A stretch of 64,000 nt of DNA. It comes from Auanema rhodensis. Its lineage: Eukaryota > Nematoda > Chromadorea > Rhabditida > Rhabditidae. The stretch lies in NCBI GenBank assembly GCA_964057225.1, contig OZ059894.1:22660476-22724475 (forward strand), given 5' to 3'. A program made the translations under genes and the position numbers. Below the pieces are notes generated by a model. That model saw only the letters and a list, made by a program, of their open reading frames with translations. It was not told where the DNA came from and ran no database searches. This document shows, piece after piece, positions 1 through 10,700 of this stretch. Numbering within the stretch: position 1 is the stretch's first letter; every line of letters begins with the position of its first letter.

Positions 1-13
1 AAAACATTTTGAC

Positions 14-78
14 AAAAATTTTTTCGAAAAATTTCAAAATAATTTAGCAAAAAGTAGATGTTTTTAGATTCCATTTTT
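14..78. other. Closely spaced A and T tracts in the monomer, possible intrinsic bend
   Basis: In unit 1, A runs lie at 14-18, 27-31, 36-39 and 49-53, and T runs at 19-24, 61-65 and 74-78. Centres are roughly 9 to 14 bases apart, near one helical turn. A tracts spaced by a helical turn are known to curve DNA, and curvature is common in satellite monomers. Whether the phasing is good enough to bend this segment is an inference. The segment recurs in every full unit; the short units retain only its second part. Confidence 0.4.
20..31. repeat. T5-CG-A5 palindrome within the monomer
   Basis: TTTTTCGAAAAA is a perfect 12-base palindrome centred on a CpG. It sits inside a longer near-palindrome (unit bases 16-34) flanked by AAAT and ATTT. 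In one large class of monomers base 28 is G (CGAGAAATTTC), which breaks the palindrome. The two states alternate in a regular way within each higher-order repeat. Other classes carry ACTTTTTTCG, AAGTTTTTCG or AATGTTTTCG on the left side. No function can be assigned. Confidence 0.8.
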
Positions 79-142
79 CAAGGCAAAGACGATGGACAAT
101 GTTATTCAACGAAAAAATTAATTCTTCAGGGTGAAAATCGAG

Positions 143-164
143 GATATAAGTGTGAACTTATATC
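143..164. repeat. Perfect 9-bp inverted repeat with GTGA loop
   Basis: The arms GATATAAGT (143-151) and ACTTATATC (156-164) are exact reverse complements, separated by the four bases GTGA. As RNA this would be a nine-pair hairpin closed by a GNRA-type tetraloop; as DNA it could extrude a small cruciform. It is kept in nearly all full and short units. Exceptions seen are units 8 and 20, where an arm reads GATAGAAG (near 2,602 and 6,814), and unit 78, where the loop reads GTGT (near 27,188). The right arm overlaps a second inverted repeat at 160-173, so both cannot form at once. Confidence 0.85.
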
Positions 165-173
165 AGTTGATAT
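160..173. repeat. Short inverted repeat ATATCA-gt-TGATAT
   Basis: Six-base arms surround a two-base centre. It shares bases with the right arm of the 9-bp hairpin at 143-164, so the two are mutually exclusive. It is present in every unit inspected, including the short ones. A two-base loop is too small for a simple hairpin, so as a structure it is weaker than its neighbour. It may simply be a dyad-symmetric protein site. Confidence 0.55.
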
Positions 174-182
174 CTCGGTGCA

Positions 183-231
183 TTTTTAAGCTAGCGCAAA
201 TCTGATAACACAGATCGACGCAGCTTAAAAA
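183..231. repeat. Main dyad: 18-bp imperfect stem in the G+C-rich part of the monomer
   Basis: Outer arms TTTTTAAGCT (183-192) and AGCTTAAAAA (222-231) are exact reverse complements. After one bulged A (193), GCG (194-196) pairs with CGC (219-221). After a 3 x 3 internal loop, ATCTG (200-204) pairs with CAGAT (211-215) around a six-base loop. The total is 18 pairs in 49 bases, the strongest symmetry in the monomer. Loop variants (GATAAC or GCTAAC) and the GTAAATCTG variant leave most of the stem intact. A T-to-A change at unit base 215 (CAGAACG) found in many units after 41 kb breaks one pair, and CATTGTTAAGC (unit base 185) breaks another. Dyad symmetry and non-B DNA are known features of many centromeric satellites; a role here is inferred. 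Confidence 0.8.
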
Positions 232-315
232 TCCGCATCGAATGCATTATACTACATTGAGAAACGCTTAATACAAAAATTAGTTATGATCGTTTGAAAA
301 ATGATGCATTAGTGT

Positions 316-343
316 ATGTTGAGTTTCCATGTACACTCAACAT
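316..343. repeat. 9-bp inverted repeat with 10-base loop
   Basis: ATGTTGAGT (316-324) and ACTCAACAT (335-343) are exact reverse complements around a ten-base loop. An alternative overlapping pairing, GTGTA (312-316) with TACAC (332-336), uses part of the same sequence. The segment from about unit base 296 to 350 is among the least variable parts of the full monomer; the few changes seen include GTGCACTC in units 35 and 43 and ATTGTTTCC in unit 47. It is absent from the 157-bp short units. Confidence 0.75.
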
Positions 344-1053
344 TGCTTCCAAAAACATTTTGACAAAAATTTTTTCGAGAAATTTCAAAATAATTTAGCA
401 AAAAGTAGATGTTTTTAGATTCCTTTTTTCAAGGCAAAGACGATGGACAATGTTATTCAACGAAAAAATTAATTCTTCAGAGTGAAAATCGAAGATATAA
501 GTGTGAACTTATATCAGTTGATATCTCGGTGCATTTTTAAGCTAGCGCAAATCTGATAACACAGATCGACGCAGCTTAAAAATCCGCATCGAATGCACTA
601 TACTACATTGAGAAACGCTTAATACAAAAATTAGTTATGATCGTTTGAAAAATGATGCATTAGTGTATGTTGAGTTTCCATGTACACTCAACATTGCTTC
701 CAAAAACATTTTGACAAAAATTTTTTCGAGAAATTTCAAAATAATTTAGCAAAAAGTAGATGTTTTTAGATTCCTTTTTTCAAGGCAAAGACGATGGACA
801 AAGTTATTCAACGAAAAAATTAATTCTTCAGGGTGAAAATCGAAGATATAAGTGTGAACTTATATCAGTTGATATCTCGGTGCATTTTTAAGCTAGCGTA
901 AATCTGATAATACAGATCGACGCAGCTTAAAAATCCGCATCGAATGCATTATACTACATTGAGAAACGCTTAATACAAAAATTAGTTATGATCGTTCGAA
1001 AAATGATGCATTAGTGTATGTTGAGTTTCCATGTACACTCAACATTGCTTCCA

Positions 1054-3510
1054 AAAACATTTTGACAAAAATTTTTTCGAAAAATTTCAAAATAATTTAG
1101 CAAAAAGTAGATGTTTTTAGATTCCATTTTTCAAGGCAAAGACGATGGACAATGTTATTCAACGAAAAAATTAATTCTTCAGGGTGAAAATCGAGGATAT
1201 AAGTGTGAACTTATATCAGTTGATATCTCGGTGCATTTTTAAGCTAGCGCAAATCTGATAACACAGATCGACGCAGCTTAAAAATCCGCATCGAATGCAT
1301 TATACTACATTGAGAAACGCTTAATACAAAAATTAGTTATGATCGTTTGAAAAATGATGCATTAGTGTATGTTGAGTTTCCATGTACACTCAACATTGCT
1401 TCCAAAAACATTTTGACAAAAATTTTTTCGAGAAATTTCAAAATAATTTAGCAAAAAGTAGATGTTTTTAGATTCCTTTTTTCAAGGCAAAGACGATGGA
1501 CAATGTTATTCAACGAAAAAATTAATTCTTCAGAGTGAAAATCGAAGATATAAGTGTGAACTTATATCAGTTGATATCTCGGTGCATTTTTAAGCTAGCG
1601 CAAATCTGATAACACAGATCGACGCAGCTTAAAAATCCGCATCGAATGCACTATACTACATTGAGAAACGCTTAATACAAAAATTAGTTATGATCGTTTG
1701 AAAAATGATGCATTAGTGTATGTTGAGTTTCCATGTACACTCAACATTGCTTCCAAAAACATTTTGACAAAAATTTTTTCGAGAAATTTCAAAATAATTT
1801 AGCAAAAAGTAGATGTTTTTAGATTCCTTTTTTCAAGGCAAAGACGATGGACAAAGTTATTCAACGAAAAAATTAATTCTTCAGGGTGAAAATCGAAGAT
1901 ATAAGTGTGAACTTATATCAGTTGATATCTCGGTGCATTTTTAAGCTAGCGTAAATCTGATAATACAGATCGACGCAGCTTAAAAATCCGCATCGAATGC
2001 ACTATACTACATTGAGAAACGCTTAATACAAAAATTAGTTATGATCGTTTGAAAAATGATGCATTAGTGTATGTTGAGTTTCCATGTACACTCAACATTG
2101 CTTCCAAAAACATTTTGACAAAATTTTTTTCGAGAAATTTCAAAATAATTTAGCAAAAAGTAGATGTTTTTAGATTCCTTTTTTCAAGGCAAAGACGATG
2201 GACAATGTTATTCAACGAAAAAATTAATTCTTCAGGGTGAAAATCGAAGATATAAGTGTGAACTTATATCAGTTGATATCTCGGTGCATTTTTAAGCTAG
2301 CGCAAATCTGATAACACAGATCGACGCAGCTTAAAAATCCGCATCGAATGCACTATACTACATTGAGAAACGCTTAATACAAAAATTAGTTATGATCGTT
2401 TGAAAAATGATGCATTAGTGTATGTTGAGTTTCCATGTACACTCAACATTGCTTCCAAAAACATTTTGACAAAAATTTTTTCGAGAAATTTCAAAATAAT
2501 TTAGCAAAAAGTAGATGTTTTTAGATTCCTTTTTTCAAGGCAAAGACGATGGACAATGTTATTCAACGAAAAAATTAATTCTTCAGGGTGAAAATCGAAG
2601 ATAGAAGTGTGAACTTATATCAGTTGATATCTCGGTGCATTTTTAAGCTAGCGTAAATCTGATAACACAGATCGACGCAGCTTAAAAATCCGCATCGAAT
2701 GCAATATACTACATTGAGAAACGCTTAATACAAAAATTAGTTATGATCGTTTGAAAAATGATGCATTAGTGTATGTTGAGTTTCCATGTACACTCAACAT
2801 TGCTTCCAAAAACATTTTGACAAAAATTTTTTCGAGAAATTTCAAAATAATTTAGCAAAAAGTAGATGTTTTTAGATTCCTTTTTTCAAGGCAAAGACGA
2901 TGGACAATGTTATTCAACGAAAAAATTAATTCTTCAGGGTGAAAATCGAGGATATAAGTGTGAACTTATATCAGTTGATATCTCGGTGCATTTTTAAGCT
3001 AGCGCAAATCTGCTAACACAGATCGACGCAGCTTAAAAATCCGCATCAAATGCACTATACTACATTGAGAAACGCTTAATACAAAAATTAGTTATGATCG
3101 TTTGAAAAATGATGCATTAGTGTATGTTGAGTTTCCATGTACACTCAACATTGCTTCCAAAAACATTTTGACAAAACTTTTTTCGAAAAATTTCAGAATA
3201 ATTTAGCAAAAAGTAGATGTTTTTAGATTCCTTTTCTCAAGGCAAAGACGATGGTCAATGTTATTCAACGAAAAAATCAATTCTTCAGGGTGAAAATCGA
3301 GGATATAAGTGTGAACTTATATCAGTTGATATCTCGGTGCATTTTTAAGCTAGCGCAAATCTGATAACACAGATCGACGCAGCTTAAAAATCCGCATCGA
3401 ATGCACTATACTACATTGAGAAACGCTTAATACAAAAATTAGTTATGATCGTTTGAAAAATGATGCATTAGTGTATGTTGAGTTTCCATGTACACTCAAC
3501 ATTGCTTCCA
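1054..3510 (+). repeat. Seven-monomer block (units 4-10), left copy
   Basis: This block matches 5,266-7,722 monomer for monomer at an offset of exactly 4,212 bp (12 x 351). Shared private marks include CAGAGTG (unit 5), GACAAAGTT with GTAAATCTGATAATAC (unit 6), GACAAAATTTTTTTCG (unit 7), GATAGAAG (unit 8), GCTAACAC with CATCAAATG (unit 9), and CCTTTTCTC with GATGGTCAATG (unit 10). No difference was seen at the positions compared. The match ends after unit 10, because unit 11 and unit 23 are different types. Confidence 0.88.
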
Positions 3511-5265
3511 AAAACATTTTGACAAAAATTTTTTCGAGAAATTTCAAAATAATTTAGCAAAAAGTAGATGTTTTTAGATTCCTTTTTTCAAGGCAAAGAC
3601 GATGGACAATGTTATTCAACGAAAAAATTAATTCTTCAGGGTGAAAATCGAAGATATAAGTGTGAACTTATATCAGTTGATATCTCGGTGCATTTTTAAG
3701 CTAGCGCAAATCTGATAACACAGATCGACGCAGCTTAAAAATCCGCATCGAATGCACTATACTACATTGAGAAACGCTTAATACAAAAATTAGTTATGAT
3801 CGTTTGAAAAATGATGCATTAGTGTATGTTGAGTTTCCATGTACACTCAACATTGCTTCCAAAAACATTTTGACAAAAATTTTTTCGAGAAATTTCAAAA
3901 TAATTTAGCAAAAAGTAGATGTTTTTAGATTCCTTTTTTCAAGGCAAAGACGATGGACAATGTTATTCAACGAAAAAATTAATTCTTCAGGGTGAAAATC
4001 GAAGATATAAGTGTGAACTTATATCAGTTGATATCTCGGTGCATTTTTAAGCTAGCGTAAATCTGATAACACAGATCGACGCAGCTTAAAAATCCGCATC
4101 GAATGCAATATACTACATTGAGAAACGCTTAATACAAAAATTAGTTATGATCGTTTGAAAAATGATGCATTAGTGTATGTTGAGTTTCCATGTACACTCA
4201 ACATTGCTTCCAAAAACATTTTGACAAAAATTTTTTCGAGAAATTTCAAAATAATTTAGCAAAAAGTAGATGTTTTTAGATTCCTTTTTTCAAGGCAAAG
4301 ACGATGGACAATGTTATTCAACGAAAAAATTAATTCTTCAGGGTGAAAATCGAAGATATAAGTGTGAACTTATATCAGTTGATATCTCGGTGCATTTTTA
4401 AGCTAGCGCAAATCTGCTAACACAGATCGACGCAGCTTAAAAATCCGCATCGAATGCAATATACTACATTGAGAAACGCTTAATACAAAAATTAGTTATG
4501 ATCGTTTGAAAAATGATGCATTAGTGTATGTTGAGTTTCCATGTACACTCAACATTGCTTCCAAAAACATTTTGACAAAACTTTTTTCGAAAAATTTCAG
4601 AATAATTTAGCAAAAAGTAGATGTTTTTAGATTCCTTTTTTCAAGGCAAAGACGATGGACAATGTTATTCAACGAAAAAATTAATTCTTCAGGGTGAAAA
4701 TCGAGGATATAAGTGTGAACTTATATCAGTTGATATCTCGGTGCATTTTTAAGCTAGCGCAAATCTGCTAACACAGATCGACGCAGCTTAAAAATCCGCA
4801 TCGAATGCACTATACTACATTGAGAAACGCTTAATACAAAAATTAGTTATGATCGTTTGAAAAATGATGCATTAGTGTATGTTGAGTTTCCATGTACACT
4901 CAACATTGCTTCCAAAAACATTTTGACAAAACTTTTTTCGAAAAATTTCAGAATAATTTAGCAAAAAGTAGATGTTTTTAGATTCCTTTTTTCAAGACAA
5001 AGACGATGGTCAATGTTATTCAACGAAAAAATCAATTCTTCAGGGTGAAAATCGAGGATATAAGTGTGAACTTATATCAGTTGATATCTCGGTGCATTTT
5101 TAAGCTAGCGCAAATCTGATAACACAGATCGACGCAGCTTAAAAATCCGCATCGAATGCACTATACTACATTGAAAAACGCTTAATACAAAAATTAGTTA
5201 TGATCGTTCGAAAAATGATGCATTAGTGTATGTTGAGTTTCCATGTACACTCAACATTGCTTCCA
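3511..5265 (+). repeat. Five monomers (units 11-15), copy of the block at 16.5 kb
   Basis: The order of types is GAAGATAT with CACTAT; GTAAATCTG with CAATAT; GCTAACAC with CAATAT; ACTTTTTTCG with GCTAACAC; then ACTTTTTTCG with GATGGTCAATG, AAAATCAATTC, TTGAAAAACG and CGTTCG. The same order occurs in units 48-52 (16,498-18,252), 12,987 bp downstream. Private changes are CAAGACAAAG in unit 15 and CTATCGC in unit 51. Together with units 16-18 this forms a longer shared segment. Confidence 0.82.
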
Positions 5266-7722
5266 AAAACATTTTGACAAAAATTTTTTCGAAAAATTTC
5301 AAAATAATTTAGCAAAAAGTAGATGTTTTTAGATTCCATTTTTCAAGGCAAAGACGATGGACAATGTTATTCAACGAAAAAATTAATTCTTCAGGGTGAA
5401 AATCGAGGATATAAGTGTGAACTTATATCAGTTGATATCTCGGTGCATTTTTAAGCTAGCGCAAATCTGATAACACAGATCGACGCAGCTTAAAAATCCG
5501 CATCGAATGCATTATACTACATTGAGAAACGCTTAATACAAAAATTAGTTATGATCGTTTGAAAAATGATGCATTAGTGTATGTTGAGTTTCCATGTACA
5601 CTCAACATTGCTTCCAAAAACATTTTGACAAAAATTTTTTCGAGAAATTTCAAAATAATTTAGCAAAAAGTAGATGTTTTTAGATTCCTTTTTTCAAGGC
5701 AAAGACGATGGACAATGTTATTCAACGAAAAAATTAATTCTTCAGAGTGAAAATCGAAGATATAAGTGTGAACTTATATCAGTTGATATCTCGGTGCATT
5801 TTTAAGCTAGCGCAAATCTGATAACACAGATCGACGCAGCTTAAAAATCCGCATCGAATGCACTATACTACATTGAGAAACGCTTAATACAAAAATTAGT
5901 TATGATCGTTTGAAAAATGATGCATTAGTGTATGTTGAGTTTCCATGTACACTCAACATTGCTTCCAAAAACATTTTGACAAAAATTTTTTCGAGAAATT
6001 TCAAAATAATTTAGCAAAAAGTAGATGTTTTTAGATTCCTTTTTTCAAGGCAAAGACGATGGACAAAGTTATTCAACGAAAAAATTAATTCTTCAGGGTG
6101 AAAATCGAAGATATAAGTGTGAACTTATATCAGTTGATATCTCGGTGCATTTTTAAGCTAGCGTAAATCTGATAATACAGATCGACGCAGCTTAAAAATC
6201 CGCATCGAATGCACTATACTACATTGAGAAACGCTTAATACAAAAATTAGTTATGATCGTTTGAAAAATGATGCATTAGTGTATGTTGAGTTTCCATGTA
6301 CACTCAACATTGCTTCCAAAAACATTTTGACAAAATTTTTTTCGAGAAATTTCAAAATAATTTAGCAAAAAGTAGATGTTTTTAGATTCCTTTTTTCAAG
6401 GCAAAGACGATGGACAATGTTATTCAACGAAAAAATTAATTCTTCAGGGTGAAAATCGAAGATATAAGTGTGAACTTATATCAGTTGATATCTCGGTGCA
6501 TTTTTAAGCTAGCGCAAATCTGATAACACAGATCGACGCAGCTTAAAAATCCGCATCGAATGCACTATACTACATTGAGAAACGCTTAATACAAAAATTA
6601 GTTATGATCGTTTGAAAAATGATGCATTAGTGTATGTTGAGTTTCCATGTACACTCAACATTGCTTCCAAAAACATTTTGACAAAAATTTTTTCGAGAAA
6701 TTTCAAAATAATTTAGCAAAAAGTAGATGTTTTTAGATTCCTTTTTTCAAGGCAAAGACGATGGACAATGTTATTCAACGAAAAAATTAATTCTTCAGGG
6801 TGAAAATCGAAGATAGAAGTGTGAACTTATATCAGTTGATATCTCGGTGCATTTTTAAGCTAGCGTAAATCTGATAACACAGATCGACGCAGCTTAAAAA
6901 TCCGCATCGAATGCAATATACTACATTGAGAAACGCTTAATACAAAAATTAGTTATGATCGTTTGAAAAATGATGCATTAGTGTATGTTGAGTTTCCATG
7001 TACACTCAACATTGCTTCCAAAAACATTTTGACAAAAATTTTTTCGAGAAATTTCAAAATAATTTAGCAAAAAGTAGATGTTTTTAGATTCCTTTTTTCA
7101 AGGCAAAGACGATGGACAATGTTATTCAACGAAAAAATTAATTCTTCAGGGTGAAAATCGAGGATATAAGTGTGAACTTATATCAGTTGATATCTCGGTG
7201 CATTTTTAAGCTAGCGCAAATCTGCTAACACAGATCGACGCAGCTTAAAAATCCGCATCAAATGCACTATACTACATTGAGAAACGCTTAATACAAAAAT
7301 TAGTTATGATCGTTTGAAAAATGATGCATTAGTGTATGTTGAGTTTCCATGTACACTCAACATTGCTTCCAAAAACATTTTGACAAAACTTTTTTCGAAA
7401 AATTTCAGAATAATTTAGCAAAAAGTAGATGTTTTTAGATTCCTTTTCTCAAGGCAAAGACGATGGTCAATGTTATTCAACGAAAAAATCAATTCTTCAG
7501 GGTGAAAATCGAGGATATAAGTGTGAACTTATATCAGTTGATATCTCGGTGCATTTTTAAGCTAGCGCAAATCTGATAACACAGATCGACGCAGCTTAAA
7601 AATCCGCATCGAATGCACTATACTACATTGAGAAACGCTTAATACAAAAATTAGTTATGATCGTTTGAAAAATGATGCATTAGTGTATGTTGAGTTTCCA
7701 TGTACACTCAACATTGCTTCCA
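5266..7722 (+). repeat. Seven-monomer block (units 16-22), right copy
   Basis: This is the second copy of the block at 1,054-3,510, carrying all of its private markers at a constant 4,212-bp offset. Because the offset is a whole number of monomers, the array stayed in phase when the block was duplicated. In-register unequal exchange would explain this. Confidence 0.88.
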
Positions 7723-10700
7723 AAAACATTTTGACAAAAATTTTTTCGAAAAATTTCAGAATAATTTAGCAAAAAGTAGATGTTTTTAGATTCCATTTTT
7801 CAAGGCAAAGACGATGGACAATGTTATTCAACGAAAAAATTAATTCTTCAGGGTGAAAATCGAGGATATAAGTGTGAACTTATATCAGTTGATATCTCGG
7901 TGCATTTTTAAGCTAGCGCAAATCTGATAACACAGATCGACGCAGCTTAAAAATCCGCATCGAATGCACTATACTACATTGAAAAACGCTTAATACAAAA
8001 ATTAGTTATGATCGTTCGAAAAATGATGCATTAGTGTATGTTGAGTTTCCATGTACACTCAACATTGCTTCCAAAAACATTTTGACAAAAATTTTTTCGA
8101 GAAATTTCAAAATAATTTAGCAAAAAGTAGATGTTTTTAGATTCCTTTTTTCAAGGCAAAGACGATGGACAATGTTATTCAACGAAAAAATTAATTCTTC
8201 AGGGTGAAAATCGAGGATATAAGTGTGAACTTATATCAGTTGATATCTCGGTGCATTTTTAAGCTAGCGCAAATCTGCTAACACAGATCGACGCAGCTTA
8301 AAAATCCGCATCAAATGCACTATACTACATTGAGAAACGCTTAATACAAAAATTAGTTATGATCGTTTGAAAAATGATGCATTAGTGTATGTTGAGTTTC
8401 CATGTACACTCAACATTGCTTCCAAAAACATTTTGACAAAACTTTTTTCGAAAAATTTCAGAATAATTTAGCAAAAAGTAGATGTTTTTAGATTCCTTTT
8501 CTCAAGGCAAAGACGATGGTCAATGTTATTCAACGAAAAAATCAATTCTTCAGGGTGAAAATCGAGGATATAAGTGTGAACTTATATCAGTTGATATCTC
8601 GGTGCATTTTTAAGCTAGCGCAAATCTGATAACACAGATCGACGCAGCTTAAAAATCCGCATCGAATGCACTATACTACATTGAGAAACGCTTAATACAA
8701 AAATTAGTTATGATCGTTTGAAAAATGATGCATTAGTGTATGTTGAGTTTCCATGTACACTCAACATTGCTTCCAAAAACATTTTGACAAAAATTTTTTC
8801 GAAAAATTTCAGAATAATTTAGCAAAAAGTAGATGTTTTTAGATTCCATTTTTCAAGGCAAAGACGATGGACAATGTTATTCAACGAAAAAATTAATTCT
8901 TCAGGGTGAAAATCGAGGATATAAGTGTGAACTTATATCAGTTGATATCTCGGTGCATTTTTAAGCTAGCGCAAATCTGATAACACAGATCGACGCAGCT
9001 TAAAAATCCGCATCGAATGCACTATACTACATTGAAAAACGCTTAATACAAAAATTAGTTATGATCGTTCGAAAAATGATGCATTAGTGTATGTTGAGTT
9101 TCCATGTACACTCAACATTGCTTCCAAAAACATTTTGACAAAAATTTTTTCGAGAAATTTCAAAATAATTTAGCAAAAAGTAGATGTTTTTAGATTCCTT
9201 TTTTCAAGGCAAAGACGATGGACAATGTTATTCAACGAAAAAATTAATTCTTCAGGGTGAAAATCGAGGATATAAGTGTGAACTTATATCAGTTGATATC
9301 TCGGTGCATTTTTAAGCTAGCGCAAATCTGCTAACACAGATCGACGCAGCTTAAAAATCCGCATCAAATGCACTATACTACATTGAGAAACGCTTAATAC
9401 AAAAATTAGTTATGATCGTTTGAAAAATGATGCATTAGTGTATGTTGAGTTTCCATGTACACTCAACATTGCTTCCAAAAACATTTTGACAAAACTTTTT
9501 TCGAAAAATTTCAGAATAATTTAGCAAAAAGTAGATGTTTTTAGATTCCTTTTCTCAAGGCAAAGACGATGGTCAATGTTATTCAACGAAAAAATCAATT
9601 CTTCAGGGTGAAAATCGAGGATATAAGTGTGAACTTATATCAGTTGATATCTCGGTGCATTTTTAAGCTAGCGCAAATCTGATAACACAGATCGACGCAG
9701 CTTAAAAATCCGCATCGAATGCACTATACTACATTGAAAAACGCTTAATACAAAAATTAGTTATGATCGTTCGAAAAATGATGCATTAGTGTATGTTGAG
9801 TTTCCATGTACACTCAACATTGCTTCCAAAAACATTTTGACAAAAATTTTTTCGAGAAATTTCAAAATAATTTAGCAAAAAGTAGATGTTTTTAGATTCC
9901 TTTTTTCAAGGCAAAGACGATGGACAATGTTATTCAACGAAAAAATTAATTCTTCAGGGTGAAAATCGAGGATATAAGTGTGAACTTATATCAGTTGATA
10001 TCTCGGTGCATTTTTAAGCTAGCGCAAATCTGCTAACACAGATCGACGCAGCTTAAAAATCCGCATCAAATGCACTATACTACATTGAGAAACGCTTAAT
10101 ACAAAAATTAGTTATGATCGTTTGAAAAATGATGCATTAGTGTATGTTGAGTTTCCATGTACACTCAACATTGCTTCCAAAAACATTTTGACAAAACTTT
10201 TTTCGAAAAATTTCAGAATAATTTAGCAAAAAGTAGATGTTTTTAGATTCCTTTTCTCAAGGCAAAGACGATGGTCAATGTTATTCAACGAAAAAATCAA
10301 TTCTTCAGGGTGAAAATCGAGGATATAAGTGTGAACTTATATCAGTTGATATCTCGGTGCATTTTTAAGCTAGCGCAAATCTGATAACACAGATCGACGC
10401 AGCTTAAAAATCCGCATCGAATGCACTATACTACATTGAGAAACGCTTAATACAAAAATTAGTTATGATCGTTTGAAAAATGATGCATTAGTGTATGTTG
10501 AGTTTCCATGTACACTCAACATTGCTTCCAAAAACATTTTGACAAAAATTTTTTCGAAAAATTTCAGAATAATTTAGCAAAAAGTAGATGTTTTTAGATT
10601 CCATTTTTCAAGGCAAAGACGATGGACAATGTTATTCAACGAAAAAATTAATTCTTCAGGGTGAAAATCGAGGATATAAGTGTGAACTTATATCAGTTGA

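Larger units (their letters stand above)
1..351 (+). repeat. Reference full-length satellite monomer (unit 1)
   Basis: This first copy is used as the coordinate frame for all unit positions quoted elsewhere. It has 52 C, 57 G and 242 A+T, giving 31% G+C. The first 120 bases are rich in A and T runs. The G+C-richest part is about bases 170-245, where most of the twelve CpG dinucleotides lie. The length is divisible by three, so reading frames stay in phase across copies, but stops occur in every frame on both strands. Examples on the plus strand are at unit bases 10, 45 and 65. The unit carries several inverted repeats, listed separately. Its type markers are A at base 28, the CCATTTTT form at 71-78, G at base 142 and the CATTATAC form at 245-252. 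Unit 4 (1,054) and unit 16 (5,266) carry the same markers. The choice of start is arbitrary for a tandem repeat. Confidence 0.95.
1..1053 (+). repeat. Three-monomer block, copy 1 (units 1-3)
   Basis: Unit 1 has CCATTTTT and CATTATAC. Unit 2 has CAGAGTG instead of CAGGGTG and the GAAGATAT form. Unit 3 has GACAAAGTT and GTAAATCTGATAATAC. The same ordered set returns immediately in units 4-6 (1,054-2,106), in units 16-18 (5,266-6,318), and in altered form in units 53-56. Small private differences separate the copies; for example unit 3 has CATTATAC and CGTTCG where unit 6 has CACTATAC and CGTTTG. Confidence 0.85.

Noticed and set aside
98-117. CENP-B box
   Set aside because: The reverse complement reads TTTCGTTGAATAAC, which has the TTCG and the central A of the box but not the required CGGG. 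At best it is a distant resemblance.
197-270. Hammerhead ribozyme, as found in some animal satellites of similar length
   Set aside because: CTGATAA followed later by GAAAC resembles part of the core, but the conserved CTGANGA is not present. The G needed at that position is A in nearly all units, C never restores it, and the three-helix arrangement is not there.
1-351. Monomer as an internal dimer of two related halves
   Set aside because: Short shared words such as ACAAAAATT (unit bases 12-20 and 273-281) and ATGCATTA (243-249 and 304-311 region) occur, but no extended alignment at a half-unit offset could be seen.
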